Both the position numbers and the translations under genes were made by a program. Source: Chrysomallon squamiferum (taxonomy: Eukaryota > Mollusca > Gastropoda > Neomphalida > Peltospiridae). From it: a DNA stretch of 50,000 nucleotides. The notes under the pieces were generated by a model that worked only from the letters and a program-made list of their open reading frames with translations, was not told the origin of the DNA and searched no databases. The stretch's first letter is position 1. Each line of letters begins with the position of its first letter. Below, one piece after another: positions 36,241-50,000 of the stretch. Where the stretch lies: the NCBI GenBank assembly GCA_012295275.1, contig CM022669.1, forward strand, positions 9,202,489 to 9,252,488, given 5' to 3'.

Positions 36241-36519
36241 ATGAAGAAACGCGTTTGGGATTGTTGGGAAAGACATATCGAGGACTGAACAAAGTGGTGA
36301 ATCATCGTGGCGGCGTGATACACTAGAATTTCAAGTCTCAGCACAGACACTGCCTTGTCCCGCCTTAATTTCAATATTTTATACACAGGGCCGTTCCACG
36401 TTATTTGATAACCGGAGGAGGGATGGTGTTCAAACTGGCTTGTTTTTGAATGTGTCAAGAGTTTTATAATATTATTGTGTGATGTATATGTGTATGTTTC
36501 ACTTAAGCAAAGGCTAAAA

Positions 36520-36526
<7 letters not shown>

Positions 36527-36566
<40 letters not shown>
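36527..36566. repeat. (TG)n, copy 1
   Basis: About 40 bp of TG repeat about 500 bp upstream of tubulin gene 1; present in copy 2 at 47996-48030. Confidence 0.88.
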
Positions 36567-36571
<5 letters not shown>

Positions 36572-36708
36572 TTTTAAGATGCAGAATACATTGTTTTCTT
36601 ATTTGTTTATTTTATTTATTATTTGTTTCTTTATTATATTTTATTTTATATTTTTATTATTTTTATTTTCTTAATTTTTTTTTCTGATTTCTTTCTTTTA
36701 CTAATTTG

Positions 36709-36712
<4 letters not shown>

Positions 36713-36754
<42 letters not shown>

Positions 36755-37124
36755 CACCATCATCATCATCATCACTGATGTCTGTTTAATACAATATACG
36801 TGAATATAATATTTCTACTGTGTAATTACTGATATAAATATGTTCAGCTGTCCATAAGCAAATATTTACTAATGTTCAGCTTAATTACTTAATCTGTAAT
36901 TAAAACGCTTAAAAAACAACAAAAAAAAAACAACAACAACAAACAACAACAATACTCTGACTGTTCGAGTCTACAGTCCTATTAATTGTAATACTTTTTT
37001 CATTAAATTAACACATAATCAAAAATCAAAATATTTATCTCATACATAATTATATATTTTTGTGTGGGTGTGGTAGATTGCTATTTTTATTCTTATTTTT
37101 GTTTCCTTTTCTTCTTTGGTTTAA

Positions 37125-37193
<69 letters not shown>
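36713..37193. repeat. Two (ATT)n arrays
   Basis: ATT arrays at about 36713-36756 (then CAT units) and 37126-37193, separated by AT-rich sequence with an AAC-rich tract near 36916-36951. Confidence 0.85.
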
Positions 37194-37299
37194 CTAATCT
37201 TGGTGCAGCTTTTAAACTATTATTTTCTTTTATTATATATATTTCCTAATAGTCTATTTATTTATAAAATTAAATATTTTGACATGCTGACAAAATAAC

Positions 37300-37745
37300 A
37301 AAATTTACTTCATTAACCGCGAATACCGGTAAAACATGCTGACACACGAATAGAAAATAATTTCAAATTGCCGCCATTTGTAAATGTGTCATTCCTTTAT
37401 TTTGACAATTATTCACTAAAAATAATATCTTTCTTTATAGCGAAGCAGTAAATCGAAAACAGTAAAATATTCGAATTACAGTAATACAAAAATATTAGTA
37501 CCTTAGTTATTATTACTATTACAAAGACAGAACTTATTTTCGCATTTGAAAAGAAAGGGCGTAGACTTATGGCGTTGTTTGGCAATGTGTGCAAATCTAT
37601 AATGCATCGGGTTGGTGGTATTTCTCTGACGTCACACCACATTGAAGGAATGTTATTCAGCGTTGTCGCGAGAGCCGTTTGTTTGCTGTTAGTTTATGTT
37701 CAAATAATGTTAATATACATGAACTTTGACCGCTGAAAAAATTAA
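37300..37745. other. High-complexity block with a perfect CRE, copy 1
   Basis: About 445 bp of non-repetitive sequence 1.3-1.7 kb upstream of tubulin gene 1, well conserved with copy 2. It contains a palindromic cAMP-response element TGACGTCA at 37627-37634. Short open frames cover it on both strands, but indels between the copies (for example 25 bases absent here compared with about 49049-49073) argue against coding. Possible enhancer or divergent promoter. Confidence 0.35.
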
Positions 37746-38126
37746 CTGACGTATAACTACGATAGAACAATGCTTTTAAAACATACGTAAGTAAACAAAT
37801 AAATAAATAAATAAAACAAAAGTGGATTAAACCTAAGGATTAAAATACATTTGAACCTTAATGCTGTATTTATTCCATTTACTTTTGTTATGTTATTTTA
37901 ATTATTCTTCCTCTACAATACACACACACAGATTTATATGCATGATACATACGTATACAGATCTATATTGTAAGTAAACCATATTTATTAGGTCCAAGTT
38001 ATTAAGATTGATATTAAATTACGTTATCTGAATATTTTCAGCATTAGTTTTCATTCAGCGTTTAGTTTTTAATATATATTTATTACGTACTACCATACTA
38101 TTGTATGTATACTGAAACTCACTCTT

Positions 38127-38226
38127 TAACACACACACACACACACACAGTTCACGTACATACACATACACATACAAAGTCCTTTATTACTATTATTATC
38201 ATCATCATTAGTAGTAGTAGTATTAC

Positions 38227-38271
<45 letters not shown>
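38127..38271. repeat. (CA)n and ATC/GTA/ATT triplets at the right edge of copy 1
   Basis: CA repeat (38130-38150), CATACA units, then mixed triplets and about 50 bp of ATT repeat. Similarity to copy 2 can be followed to this ATT array, where the window ends for copy 2. Confidence 0.85.
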
Positions 38272-38272
<1 letters not shown>

Positions 38273-39042
38273 TGTCTGAAACATATACTTTGTAGTTTTT
38301 CGTAAGAAAGTGTGATAAATATAAAACAGTACACACACATTCTTACAGTATAACCTACATTAAAACCATTAACTGAGGAAAAAAATGGCTTTTGACAGAT
38401 ACTGAGCTGGAGTTTTATTAATTTATTTTAATAGAAAAAAAAAGTATAAAATAAAAATAAAAAATTTTTTTAAAAAAATTAAAAAAATTAAAAATAATTA
38501 AAACATAAGTCCATAAAATGACGTGCGAAATTACGGCTTGTATCTACTTGCTTTGTTTGTTTGTCGTTGCCAGGATCTCTTATCAACGGTTGTCTTTGAT
38601 AATCGGGGTCGTTGTGAAGTTTTCAGAGGTTAAGAACAACGCGGCGTTATCCCAGTGACAATTCACAAGCCTGAAAGACGTGCACTGACACATTTATTGT
38701 GGTAGGTTCTCACCATACAGACGACCCGAAACACAAACCTCTACCCAGTGTGTCTACGGCAAGGTGCGGTTCTAGTTTAAAGTAAATTTAAATGGGGTAT
38801 GGACTGCGTGATAGTGTTTTTAAATATGACTTTAGCTCTTGTATTTGTTTGAGAGGAAAATTAAAAACAGGTATTTTTGATATTGATGGTGGATATGTTT
38901 GTTTATATATTTATTTATTTATTTATTTTTTTATCTGTTCGTTTGTTTATTAATACTTCTTCAATAAAATGTATTAAAATTTCACTGCCATATAATTAAG
39001 TTGTATTTGAAAATGTTCTGTCTCTCCCTTTCACTATCACAT

Positions 39043-39093
<51 letters not shown>
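39043..39093. repeat. (CA)n dinucleotide repeat
   Basis: About 50 bp of CA repeat with one AAA interruption. Confidence 0.88.
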
Positions 39094-39577
39094 AAGACGT
39101 ACAAACACACAGGCAACATTCAATACAAATAAACATTCTTTCTTTCTCTTAATCATACAGCCAGACATGCACAAACAAACACACAAATCATTTATATACA
39201 TACACCACCACAAACAAACACAAACTCTCCCACTCTTTGTGTCCAACAATGTTTTTCATTTGCAGTCAGGATCACATGTACGGTAGTATATCATTCTTCA
39301 TACGTGACAGGCAATTTCAACGGGAAAATACACCAAAGCACCTATCTTATGTTAATTAACAGCAGCACACAAAGCCAGCTAAGAATTAAATCTTCATTTG
39401 CTTCTGTGCCAAACAAACAGAATCGATTTCTATGCATGAGCGACCAGATTTTAATATTAATGACATTAATTTTTCTGTGTCGTTATACAAGCAGGTGAAA
39501 AGAACGAAAGTTACACCTGCAAATTTTTTCATCAGAGAAAGACATCAGTCATCTTTACAGAAGTGACAACTGAATGA

Positions 39578-39580
<3 letters not shown>

Positions 39581-39636
<56 letters not shown>

Positions 39637-39675
39637 TAATAATATTAATAATAATAATAATAACAATAATAATAT
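39581..39675. repeat. (AAT)n triplet array
   Basis: About 95 bp of AAT repeat with a few interruptions. Confidence 0.9.
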
Positions 39676-40697
39676 TGTGATGTCGACGATGATGATAAAT
39701 AACATAAAAATGAACTGATATAGATGATCATAATAACAATAATAAAAAAAATATTAATAAAACATTCAATTTGAAAGACAATTATTAAATGTTTGTCGAT
39801 CACGCCAGTTTATCGACGTGATCATGTAGATGAGAAAAGGCGGCAAACCCGCCATTACTGCCACCTCGTGTTCAGACACACTTGAGCGGGTGTCCTTTGA
39901 TAATAATAAAAAAAAATATATTTTTAAATTTCTCGGCCTGGTTGTAACACAGTCAGGTGAGGTCATGCACTACGGGGAGCGAGTTCAAAACAACAAATAC
40001 GTTCTGTTTTCTAATGTTACAAATAAAAAAAAATAAACTAAAAAATTAGATTTTAAAATGTATTTTTCTGGTCACTTGTTAATTTCTGAGTTTAATAATC
40101 ATAAATATTAAAATTAAATGAAATTTAAAAAAAAAAATGAAGTAGTGCTGAAGACCAGAAGAACGCAATACTGAACAGTAAAGTATTCACTGTAAACCGG
40201 TTTTTGTCGCCTTCAAGCTTGTTCGATTGACCTACTTTTTGGCTTCGTATTGAGATTAAGTAAACATTACGTGAGGAAAATATGCAAACTGTCGCGTGAC
40301 CCCACAGCGTGACAGGTGAAAACATTTCCGAAGTCTGCTTTACTAGCCCTCTACACTTTCGAAAAATTAACATAACTACGTGACTCTTTATCTTATTTAA
40401 TATTTTAATTTGGCTTAATTTGTCTTGGGTATAATTTTACCTATTAATATCAGGCAAAAAAAATTAAATTTGTATGCCACGTCATATTTCCCATTCAATA
40501 CAGACAAGGAGAAAATGAATTCAAATTACCGTTGTCGTGTTACCGTATTTGCAGATGATTAAGTTGTCACTAAGCGAATTCCATTACTTTTGAGGAAAAA
40601 ATGCATTGTTGTTCAGCCTTAGATAGTACGTAACTAAAACTAATAAAACGTTGTTGTTGTTATTATTATTATTTAAAGTTCATTTTCTCTGTTTCAG

Positions 40698-41309
<612 letters not shown>

Positions 41310-41709
41310 CCCACTGTGTCACGAGGATACATTTTTTTAATGTGCTGTAATGTTTTAGTCATGTTCAAACGTTTACGTTCTCGTTCGGCCGGTAATTGTT
41401 CATGAGAAACATGTGACGTGCCTTTCATGTAGAACTATTTTAATACGTGACGTAGCCAGTAAGATTCCGCTTTACTGTCTTTGTACTTAGTGAACCTGAG
41501 AGAGCAGTAGAACATTTTATAAACTCTCTTAGTGTGTGTAGTGTGTTTACATATTCAGTACAAATTTTGTATCAAGCTTGATTATAAATAATTTTTATGC
41601 ATGACTGAAAATGTTATCTGAAAAAACCGAAGAATGGATTTATGTTAAAAGAGACATTATTCAAGAAATAAATATATTTACCAGTGTTCGTACGTACATT
41701 AATAATCAA

Positions 41710-41837
<128 letters not shown>

Positions 41838-43362
41838 CCTTGTCTTGTTTGACAAGAGATTGTATAACAAAAGTACATTCCAAAATATGTATTTTGTAGT
41901 TCTATTTGTTTTCATTCAGCCAAGTGGGAATTAAATTTCATTCAGCCAAGGAAGATTTAGTGGGAATTAAATTTCCTTTGTGTTTCTAGGACGATATGTT
42001 TTACATAAATCATTGATATTCAATAACGTTTAAATTAGTAAAATATGCAGTCTATAGTTATTATAAAATAGATCTTTTGTCAAAGCCATTTGACTGATTT
42101 ATTTATTTATTTGTTTGTTAATTTATATTGTTTATTACAATTGTTTAGTACAATTATTTGTTTTAGTCTATTAACAGTCCATACGATGAAAGGATGGACG
42201 GATGGATGGATTCAGCCTCGTAGCCTCATGAAAAAGTGGATTCTAGTAAATTGCTAAAATGAAATTTATGAAAATCTTCAAGATAAATATTTCAGGTCAG
42301 AAAGGTTAAACAAATTGTTTTAAATATAACCATAAGTCACCGTAAAACTGGAAAACTATTTTCATATCCAAACTCTACAGAGCTTGAGTCTCCGTTCTTT
42401 AACCATCCAGACTACATTTTGTTTTTTTTAATTCGAAATTGTTGCGAGAGTAAATAGTTTTGTAAAACGTATGAATGTACTATTACTGTGATTTACAGAC
42501 TGAATGAAAAATTAATAAACAATGTGTATGTACAATGCAACATGACATGTCAATAAAAATGTTTACTGAATGAAGTGCTTGAGTTTTAACTGTGATATCT
42601 GTGTCTAATATTTTACTCATAATATGAATATCAGTCATTTAATTGTATGTTGTTTTTCTTATTATTATCTATCCATTCTTTGTGCTTCTCTACATCAGTA
42701 AGCTGATGTTTGACTGTTTTGTCTAAACGGATCACATAAATACACATTATATTACCTGTTTGCATTATCACGCACACACTCTAACAGGCCTGTGTTTTGA
42801 TCTGCATCTATGACAACAACCAACTGTCATTATTACGTCATAGCCGCTGTTTAACTGAGACATTATCTAACGTAATTACTGTGCGTTACGTCAAACACGG
42901 TTAACAGCTAATAAACACCGCTCACTTCTTAAAAGTAACGCTGTCGTTTAATTACCTCTTAACCGGAGTCATCCGGTTTCGTATAAACTAACATACGTCA
43001 CTCAGAGACGAATCCACGGTATGCAAAGAGTGTGGACTTAGGGATCGTTGCATGTGAAAATAATTTACCTACCGCTGCATTCATTATTAATGAAATGAAA
43101 CCGGAATAGTTAATTAATGGAGATCGTATGATAGATAACACACAAACAAATAAGAAATCTATTACGATCGAGATAGTGAGAAATATTATTCAACACCACT
43201 CACAGAGTGTGTTATTACGTATGTACATCACTGATGAAGTGAGTAACAGGGCGTGGTCCGAAATAAGATACAGTAAGACTGTGTGTGAATATTATTATTA
43301 GTTTTATTTTCTGAAATGACCGACCAATTTTGCTAATTCCAGCAATACCATAATTTATTAGT

Positions 43363-43363
43363 G

Positions 43364-43399
<36 letters not shown>
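43363..43399. repeat. Poly-A run
   Basis: About 36 A residues; the matching place in copy 1 (about 32041-32069) has a shorter A run with AAG units. Confidence 0.85.
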
Positions 43400-43400
<1 letters not shown>

Positions 43401-43499
43401 CAGAAGATAAAAATCTGCACTGCGTTAATTTGTTATGGTTTCTGTCCCTGCACGTTTTACATGAAAGTTTACACGACACCACTTCATTTACATCATGTA

Positions 43500-43520
43500 G
43501 GTTCCATTAATTTTTAAATT
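43500..43520 (+). other. Site of the missing tRNA-Gln in copy 2
   Basis: GGTTCCAT, the first eight bases of the tRNA in copy 1, is followed directly by the AT-rich downstream flank. About 75 bp including anticodon and T arm are absent. Confidence 0.75.
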
Positions 43521-43676
43521 ATTTTAATATTGTTTTGCTGAAATCATCTTTAATGAAGAAATCATAATACTCAGTTAAACATTTATATTTTATTCCTTTT
43601 ACTGAAGAAGAAGAAGAAAAGAAAATAATTCCAATACTTATTAAAACTGGTATTAAAATAAATTAATTGTTTTTAC

Positions 43677-43677
<1 letters not shown>

Positions 43678-43706
<29 letters not shown>
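43678..43706. repeat. (CA)n repeat, copy 2
   Basis: About 28 bp of CA repeat, the reduced partner of the CCCA/CA/CG tract at 32459-32521. Confidence 0.85.
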
Positions 43707-43708
<2 letters not shown>

Positions 43709-44819
43709 TATTCTTATATAAACACTGGTTAGTTACGTATTTCAGAAGTTGAGTTGAGTTGTTGTTTTTTTCACCAGCAACTTGTCCCAGTTTTCCAGTG
43801 AGGCTGAACGTACGTGTCAGAATGTATCAGAATGAAGAGAACTGAACCGCGCAGTTTTTCGTTCAGTGTCTCCGAAAAAACGAGCTTTTATCAGTAAATT
43901 ATGTCTAGTTAAGTTTAAATTACACGCTTGATTAACTCACTCTCATGCTCTTCGAGATTCGTGAGCCATGCAAAATGCGACAAGCGAATATGAACGAAAA
44001 CTTCACCTGAAAAAAATCACTGATGGAAAAATTAATCTGTGCGTGTGTGTGTGATTGTGTACGTATGTTTATTAGATCGTGTGTCGGCCGTCGATGCTGG
44101 CTATCGACTAATTATGTATAATTATGTATAATTAGCAGCATATTCATACTCATTCATCAGATGTAACAAACTAGTTACAAACATTACAGAGCCTTCGCCT
44201 GTACAAGTGAGACTACGCATCCAAGATTAACATCTTTACTGCAACTGTCAACTGAGAATTGTTTCAATTATTTATCATCTTTATTTTATTTTATTTTAAA
44301 CAATTTTATTTATTTTAATTTTTAATTTTTTTGTAAGTTTGTAAGCGACATACATATTATTTATTTTGCTTCTTTGTTGTCTTTTTGTGTGTGTGTGTGT
44401 GTTAAGGTGGCTTATAAGATGGCTTATTTCGCTGTGAGTTGACATAAACTTGAGATCTCTTTTCTCAACAGTTCGCCTAACAAGAACACTAAACACTACA
44501 AGAGAACAAGTCGTTACTTATTCTCAGTCATGTACTACATTATACGCCTGACTGCTTTACTGCATAATTTTCTCCTTGAAGTTTGAATGTCAACCGATAA
44601 ACAAAGAGATTATTTACACACAAGGTTACAACTAAAGTCAACAGTGCTCGCGTACGAAAATACCTCAGTAAATATTACATAAAATACAACCTATGATACC
44701 TGCTTAATCTCTCTCTCTCTCTCTATATATATATATCTGTATAAATTCTTACCTAAGTCACACCTAATACATGAATATTCAAAAGAAAAACAAATACATA
44801 TCAAATTTCACAAAAATTA

Positions 44820-44825
44820 TTTAAT
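44820..44825 (-). terminator. Candidate poly(A) signal ATTAAA of tubulin gene 2
   Basis: ATTAAA on the minus strand about 165 bases after the TAA, at the place equivalent to 33765-33770. Confidence 0.35.
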
Positions 44826-44990
44826 TTCTTTTAAAAATTGCGTATCGTTGCTTTAAAAAATTGCGTTTCGTTTCTTATTGCTGTTTACAATGAGTTAATT
44901 TTAAAATTAGGATAATTATATCACAGTCAAAATGTGAAGAATTCTAAGTTAAAGGAAACTGTCCATATAGAAAATATCACAGCCTCATGT

Positions 44991-47629
<2,639 letters not shown>

Positions 47630-47830
47630 GTTGAATTTTGCTTTTTAAACTGACTGGGAAACTTGATGATTTCCTGCGCAGCGTAAATCGTAGAATGGCC
47701 ATTTTGGGGTCAAGTCACGTACTTATGCAGTATCTGCTAGCAACCGGTTTGTTGTGGTTACTTTTTTCTCTCTCTGTCTCGCCACTGGCCATAATTCACT
47801 CGAGTTGCTTCCCTTGGCGCATTCATGAGA
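47630..47830 (-). promoter_or_regulatory. 5' UTR and proximal promoter of tubulin gene 2
   Basis: Matches the promoter of gene 1, including GCTAGCAACCGG, the CTCTCTCTGTCTCG tract and CTCGAGTTGC. The E2F-like palindrome is changed to TTGGGGTCAA (about 47704-47713). Confidence 0.5.
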
Positions 47831-47986
47831 GTAAATGAGAGTCTACGAAGAAACGCGTTTGGGATTGTTGGGAAAGAAAGACACATCGAGGCCGAACAAA
47901 CCTGTGACTCACCGTGGCGGCGTGATACACTTGAATTTCATACACTTGAATATATGTGTAATGTTTCACTTAAGCAAAGGCTGAAC

Positions 47987-47995
<9 letters not shown>

Positions 47996-48030
<35 letters not shown>
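47996..48030. repeat. (TG)n, copy 2
   Basis: About 34 bp of TG repeat, partner of 36527-36566. Confidence 0.88.
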
Positions 48031-48034
<4 letters not shown>

Positions 48035-48572
48035 CTTTTTTAAGTAGCAGAATACATTGTTTTCTTATTTCTTTATTTTATTTCTTATTTCTTTCTTTAT
48101 AATATTTTATTTTATATTTTTCTTATTTTTTTATATTATTTTCTTTATTTTGTTCTTATTTATTATTTTTGTTTACTAATTTGTTGTTCTTGTTGTTGTT
48201 GTTATTATTATTATTATTATTACTGATGTCCATTTAATACAATATACGTGAATATAGTATTTCTACTGTGTAGTTACTGATATAAATATGTTTTGCTGTC
48301 CATAAGTAAATATTTACTAATGTTCAGCTTAATTACTTAACCTGTATTAAAAAGCCTTAAAAAAACAACAATAGCCAGACTGTTCGAGTCTACAGTCCTA
48401 TTAATTGTGATACTTTTTTCACTAAATTAACACATAATCTAAAATCAAAATAATCTCATATATAATTATATCTCTATAATTTTTTTTAAATTTTTTTTTT
48501 TTTTTTCCGTGTGGGTGTCGTAGATTGCTATTTTTATTCTTATTTTTCTTTTCTTTTCTTTCTTTGGCTTAA

Positions 48573-48573
<1 letters not shown>

Positions 48574-48634
<61 letters not shown>
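48574..48634. repeat. (ATT)n, copy 2
   Basis: About 60 bp of uninterrupted ATT, partner of the array at 37126-37193. Confidence 0.88.
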
Positions 48635-48769
48635 CTTGTTGCAGCTTTTAAACTGTTATTTTCGTGTGTTTATAGACTTTTTCTTTTTACATATATTTTT
48701 CCTAATAGTCTATTTATTTATAAAATTAAATATTCTGACATGCTGACAAAATAAGAAAATTTACTTCAC

Positions 48770-49220
48770 TAACCGCGAATACCGGTAAAACATGCTGACA
48801 CACGAATAGAAAATAATTTCAAATTGCCGCCATTTGTAAATGTGTTATTCGTTTGTTTTGACAATTATTCACTAAAAATAATATCTTTCTTTATAGCATA
48901 GTAGTAAATCGAAAATAGTAAAATATTCGAATTACAGTAATACAAAAATATTAGTACCTTAGTTATTATTACTGTTACAAAGACAGAACTTATTTTCGCA
49001 TTTGAAAAGAAAGGGCGTAGACTTATGGCGTTGTTTGGCAATGTGTGCGGTAAACACCAAGGGAGGTTACTGCAAATCTATAATGCATCGGGTTGGTGGT
49101 ATTTCTCTGACGTCACACCACATTGAAGGAATGTTATTTATCGTTGTCACGAGAGCCGTTTGTTTGCTGTTAGTTTATGTTCAAATAACGTTAATATTCA
49201 TGAACTTTGACCGCTGAATA
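48770..49220. other. High-complexity block with a perfect CRE, copy 2
   Basis: Partner of 37300-37745, with TGACGTCA at 49108-49115 retained and 25 extra bases near 49049-49073. The 71-codon frame through it is not preserved in copy 1. Confidence 0.35.
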
Positions 49221-49602
49221 AATTAACTGAAGTATAACTAAGAACAATGCTTTTAAAACATATGTAAGTAAGTAAATAAATAAATAAATAAATAAATAAA
49301 GTGGATTAAACTAACGATTAAAATACATTTGAACCTTAATGCTGTATTTAATCCATTTACTTTTGTTATGTTATTTTAATTATTCTTCGCACTCAATACA
49401 CACACACAGATTTATATGCATGATACATACGTGTACAGATCTATATTGTAAGTAAACCATATTTATTAGGTCCAAGTTATTAAGATTGATATTAAATTAC
49501 GTTATCTGAATATTTTCAGCATTAGTTTTCATTCAGCGTTTAGTTTTTAATATATATTTATTACATACTGCAATACTATTATAGATATACTGAAACTCAC
49601 TC

Positions 49603-49720
49603 TTTTAACACACACACACACACAGTTCACGTACATACACATACACATACATACACACACATAGATATACACACATATACACACACATACATACACATAC
49701 AGATTTACACACATACAAAC
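49603..49720. repeat. (CA)n and CATA-type array, copy 2
   Basis: CA repeat and imperfect ACACATA units, expanded compared with copy 1 (38130-38175). Confidence 0.82.
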
Positions 49721-49943
49721 ACACAGAGATAACTGATGGAAGTATTTTATGTTTAGAATCATATTTGTACACATTATAACCTCATGGATAGCATACTCTG
49801 TTAATTTTACCCTTGTCAATATAATACATTTTTTGAAATGGTACATAACTGTATGAACATTTCTTTACCTTACATGAACCGTTTCATTAATCTTTACAAA
49901 GTCCTTTATTAGTATTATTATCATGATCATCATTATTATTATT

Positions 49944-49951
49944 AGTAGTAC

Positions 49952-49990
<39 letters not shown>
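49944..49990. repeat. (ATT)n array at the window end
   Basis: About 46 bp of ATT repeat then CAT units, corresponding to the array at 38220-38271. Confidence 0.88.
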
Positions 49991-50000
49991 CATCATCATC

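Larger units (their letters stand above)
38272..40697. other. Spacer between the duplicated copies
   Basis: About 2.4 kb not seen elsewhere in the window. It holds AT-rich sequence, a CA array, an AAT array, a hairpin-capable GATCACG...CGTGATC (about 39799-39824) and a possible tRNA-like scrap near 39940-40000. I find no ATG-only exon (ATG followed by a donor) for the tubulin fragment that follows, and no other gene. Confidence 0.55.

Noticed and set aside
39940-40000. tRNA-like B box (GCGAGTTCAAAAC) in the spacer
   Set aside because: No matching A box at proper distance and no foldable arms were seen.
49002-49217. 71-codon plus-strand frame conserved in part between copies
   Set aside because: A 25-base indel and other changes break it in copy 1, so it is not kept as protein.

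Overview
The window is nuclear DNA of an animal. It is AT-rich, has long GT-AG introns, and is packed with microsatellites. Two gene families are readable: a two-immunoglobulin-domain Dpr/zig-8-type cell-surface gene, and alpha-tubulin genes with a start codon alone in exon 1. The coding sequences and the repeat style (CT, CA, ATT, GTA and GTAT arrays, tRNA-derived SINE-like pieces) suggest a lophotrochozoan, most likely a mollusc. No species is claimed.

Left part (1-29.7 kb). On the + strand, seven well-phased exons between 20648 and 28033 encode a Dpr/zig-8-like protein: Ig domain 1, a 7-residue microexon linker, Ig domain 2, two short linker exons, and a hydrophobic C-terminus typical of a GPI-anchor signal. 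A possible signal-peptide exon at 5216-5264 ends in the phase the Ig exon needs, which would make intron 1 about 15.4 kb long. Positions 1-5215 and this intron hold no other gene I can support, only microsatellites, a 27-bp minisatellite and some high-complexity blocks. The exon carrying the second half of Ig1 lies between two arrays full of 5' splice-site-like sequence. The expected donor of the Ig2 exon is overwritten by a GA array.

Right part (29.7-50 kb). A segment of about 8.5 kb occurs twice in direct orientation (about 29751-38271 and 41284 to the window end, offset about 11.1-11.6 kb). Each copy carries one intact minus-strand alpha-tubulin gene of three exons and 451 residues (33913-36018 and 44991-47629). 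The two proteins differ at one core residue and in the arrangement of the acidic tail. Both genes keep a perfect RFX X-box in intron 1. Between the copies lies about 3 kb of different DNA ending in a third tubulin copy in the opposite orientation. This copy is cut off after codon 138 exactly where the second duplicated copy begins, inside a tRNA-derived SINE-like sequence. A degenerate tRNA-Gln(TTG) gene in the first copy is missing from the second.

The Ig gene probably acts in cell-cell recognition (Dpr proteins act at neuronal surfaces in flies). The tubulin cluster supplies the alpha subunit of microtubules, perhaps with a ciliary or neuronal bias given the X-boxes.
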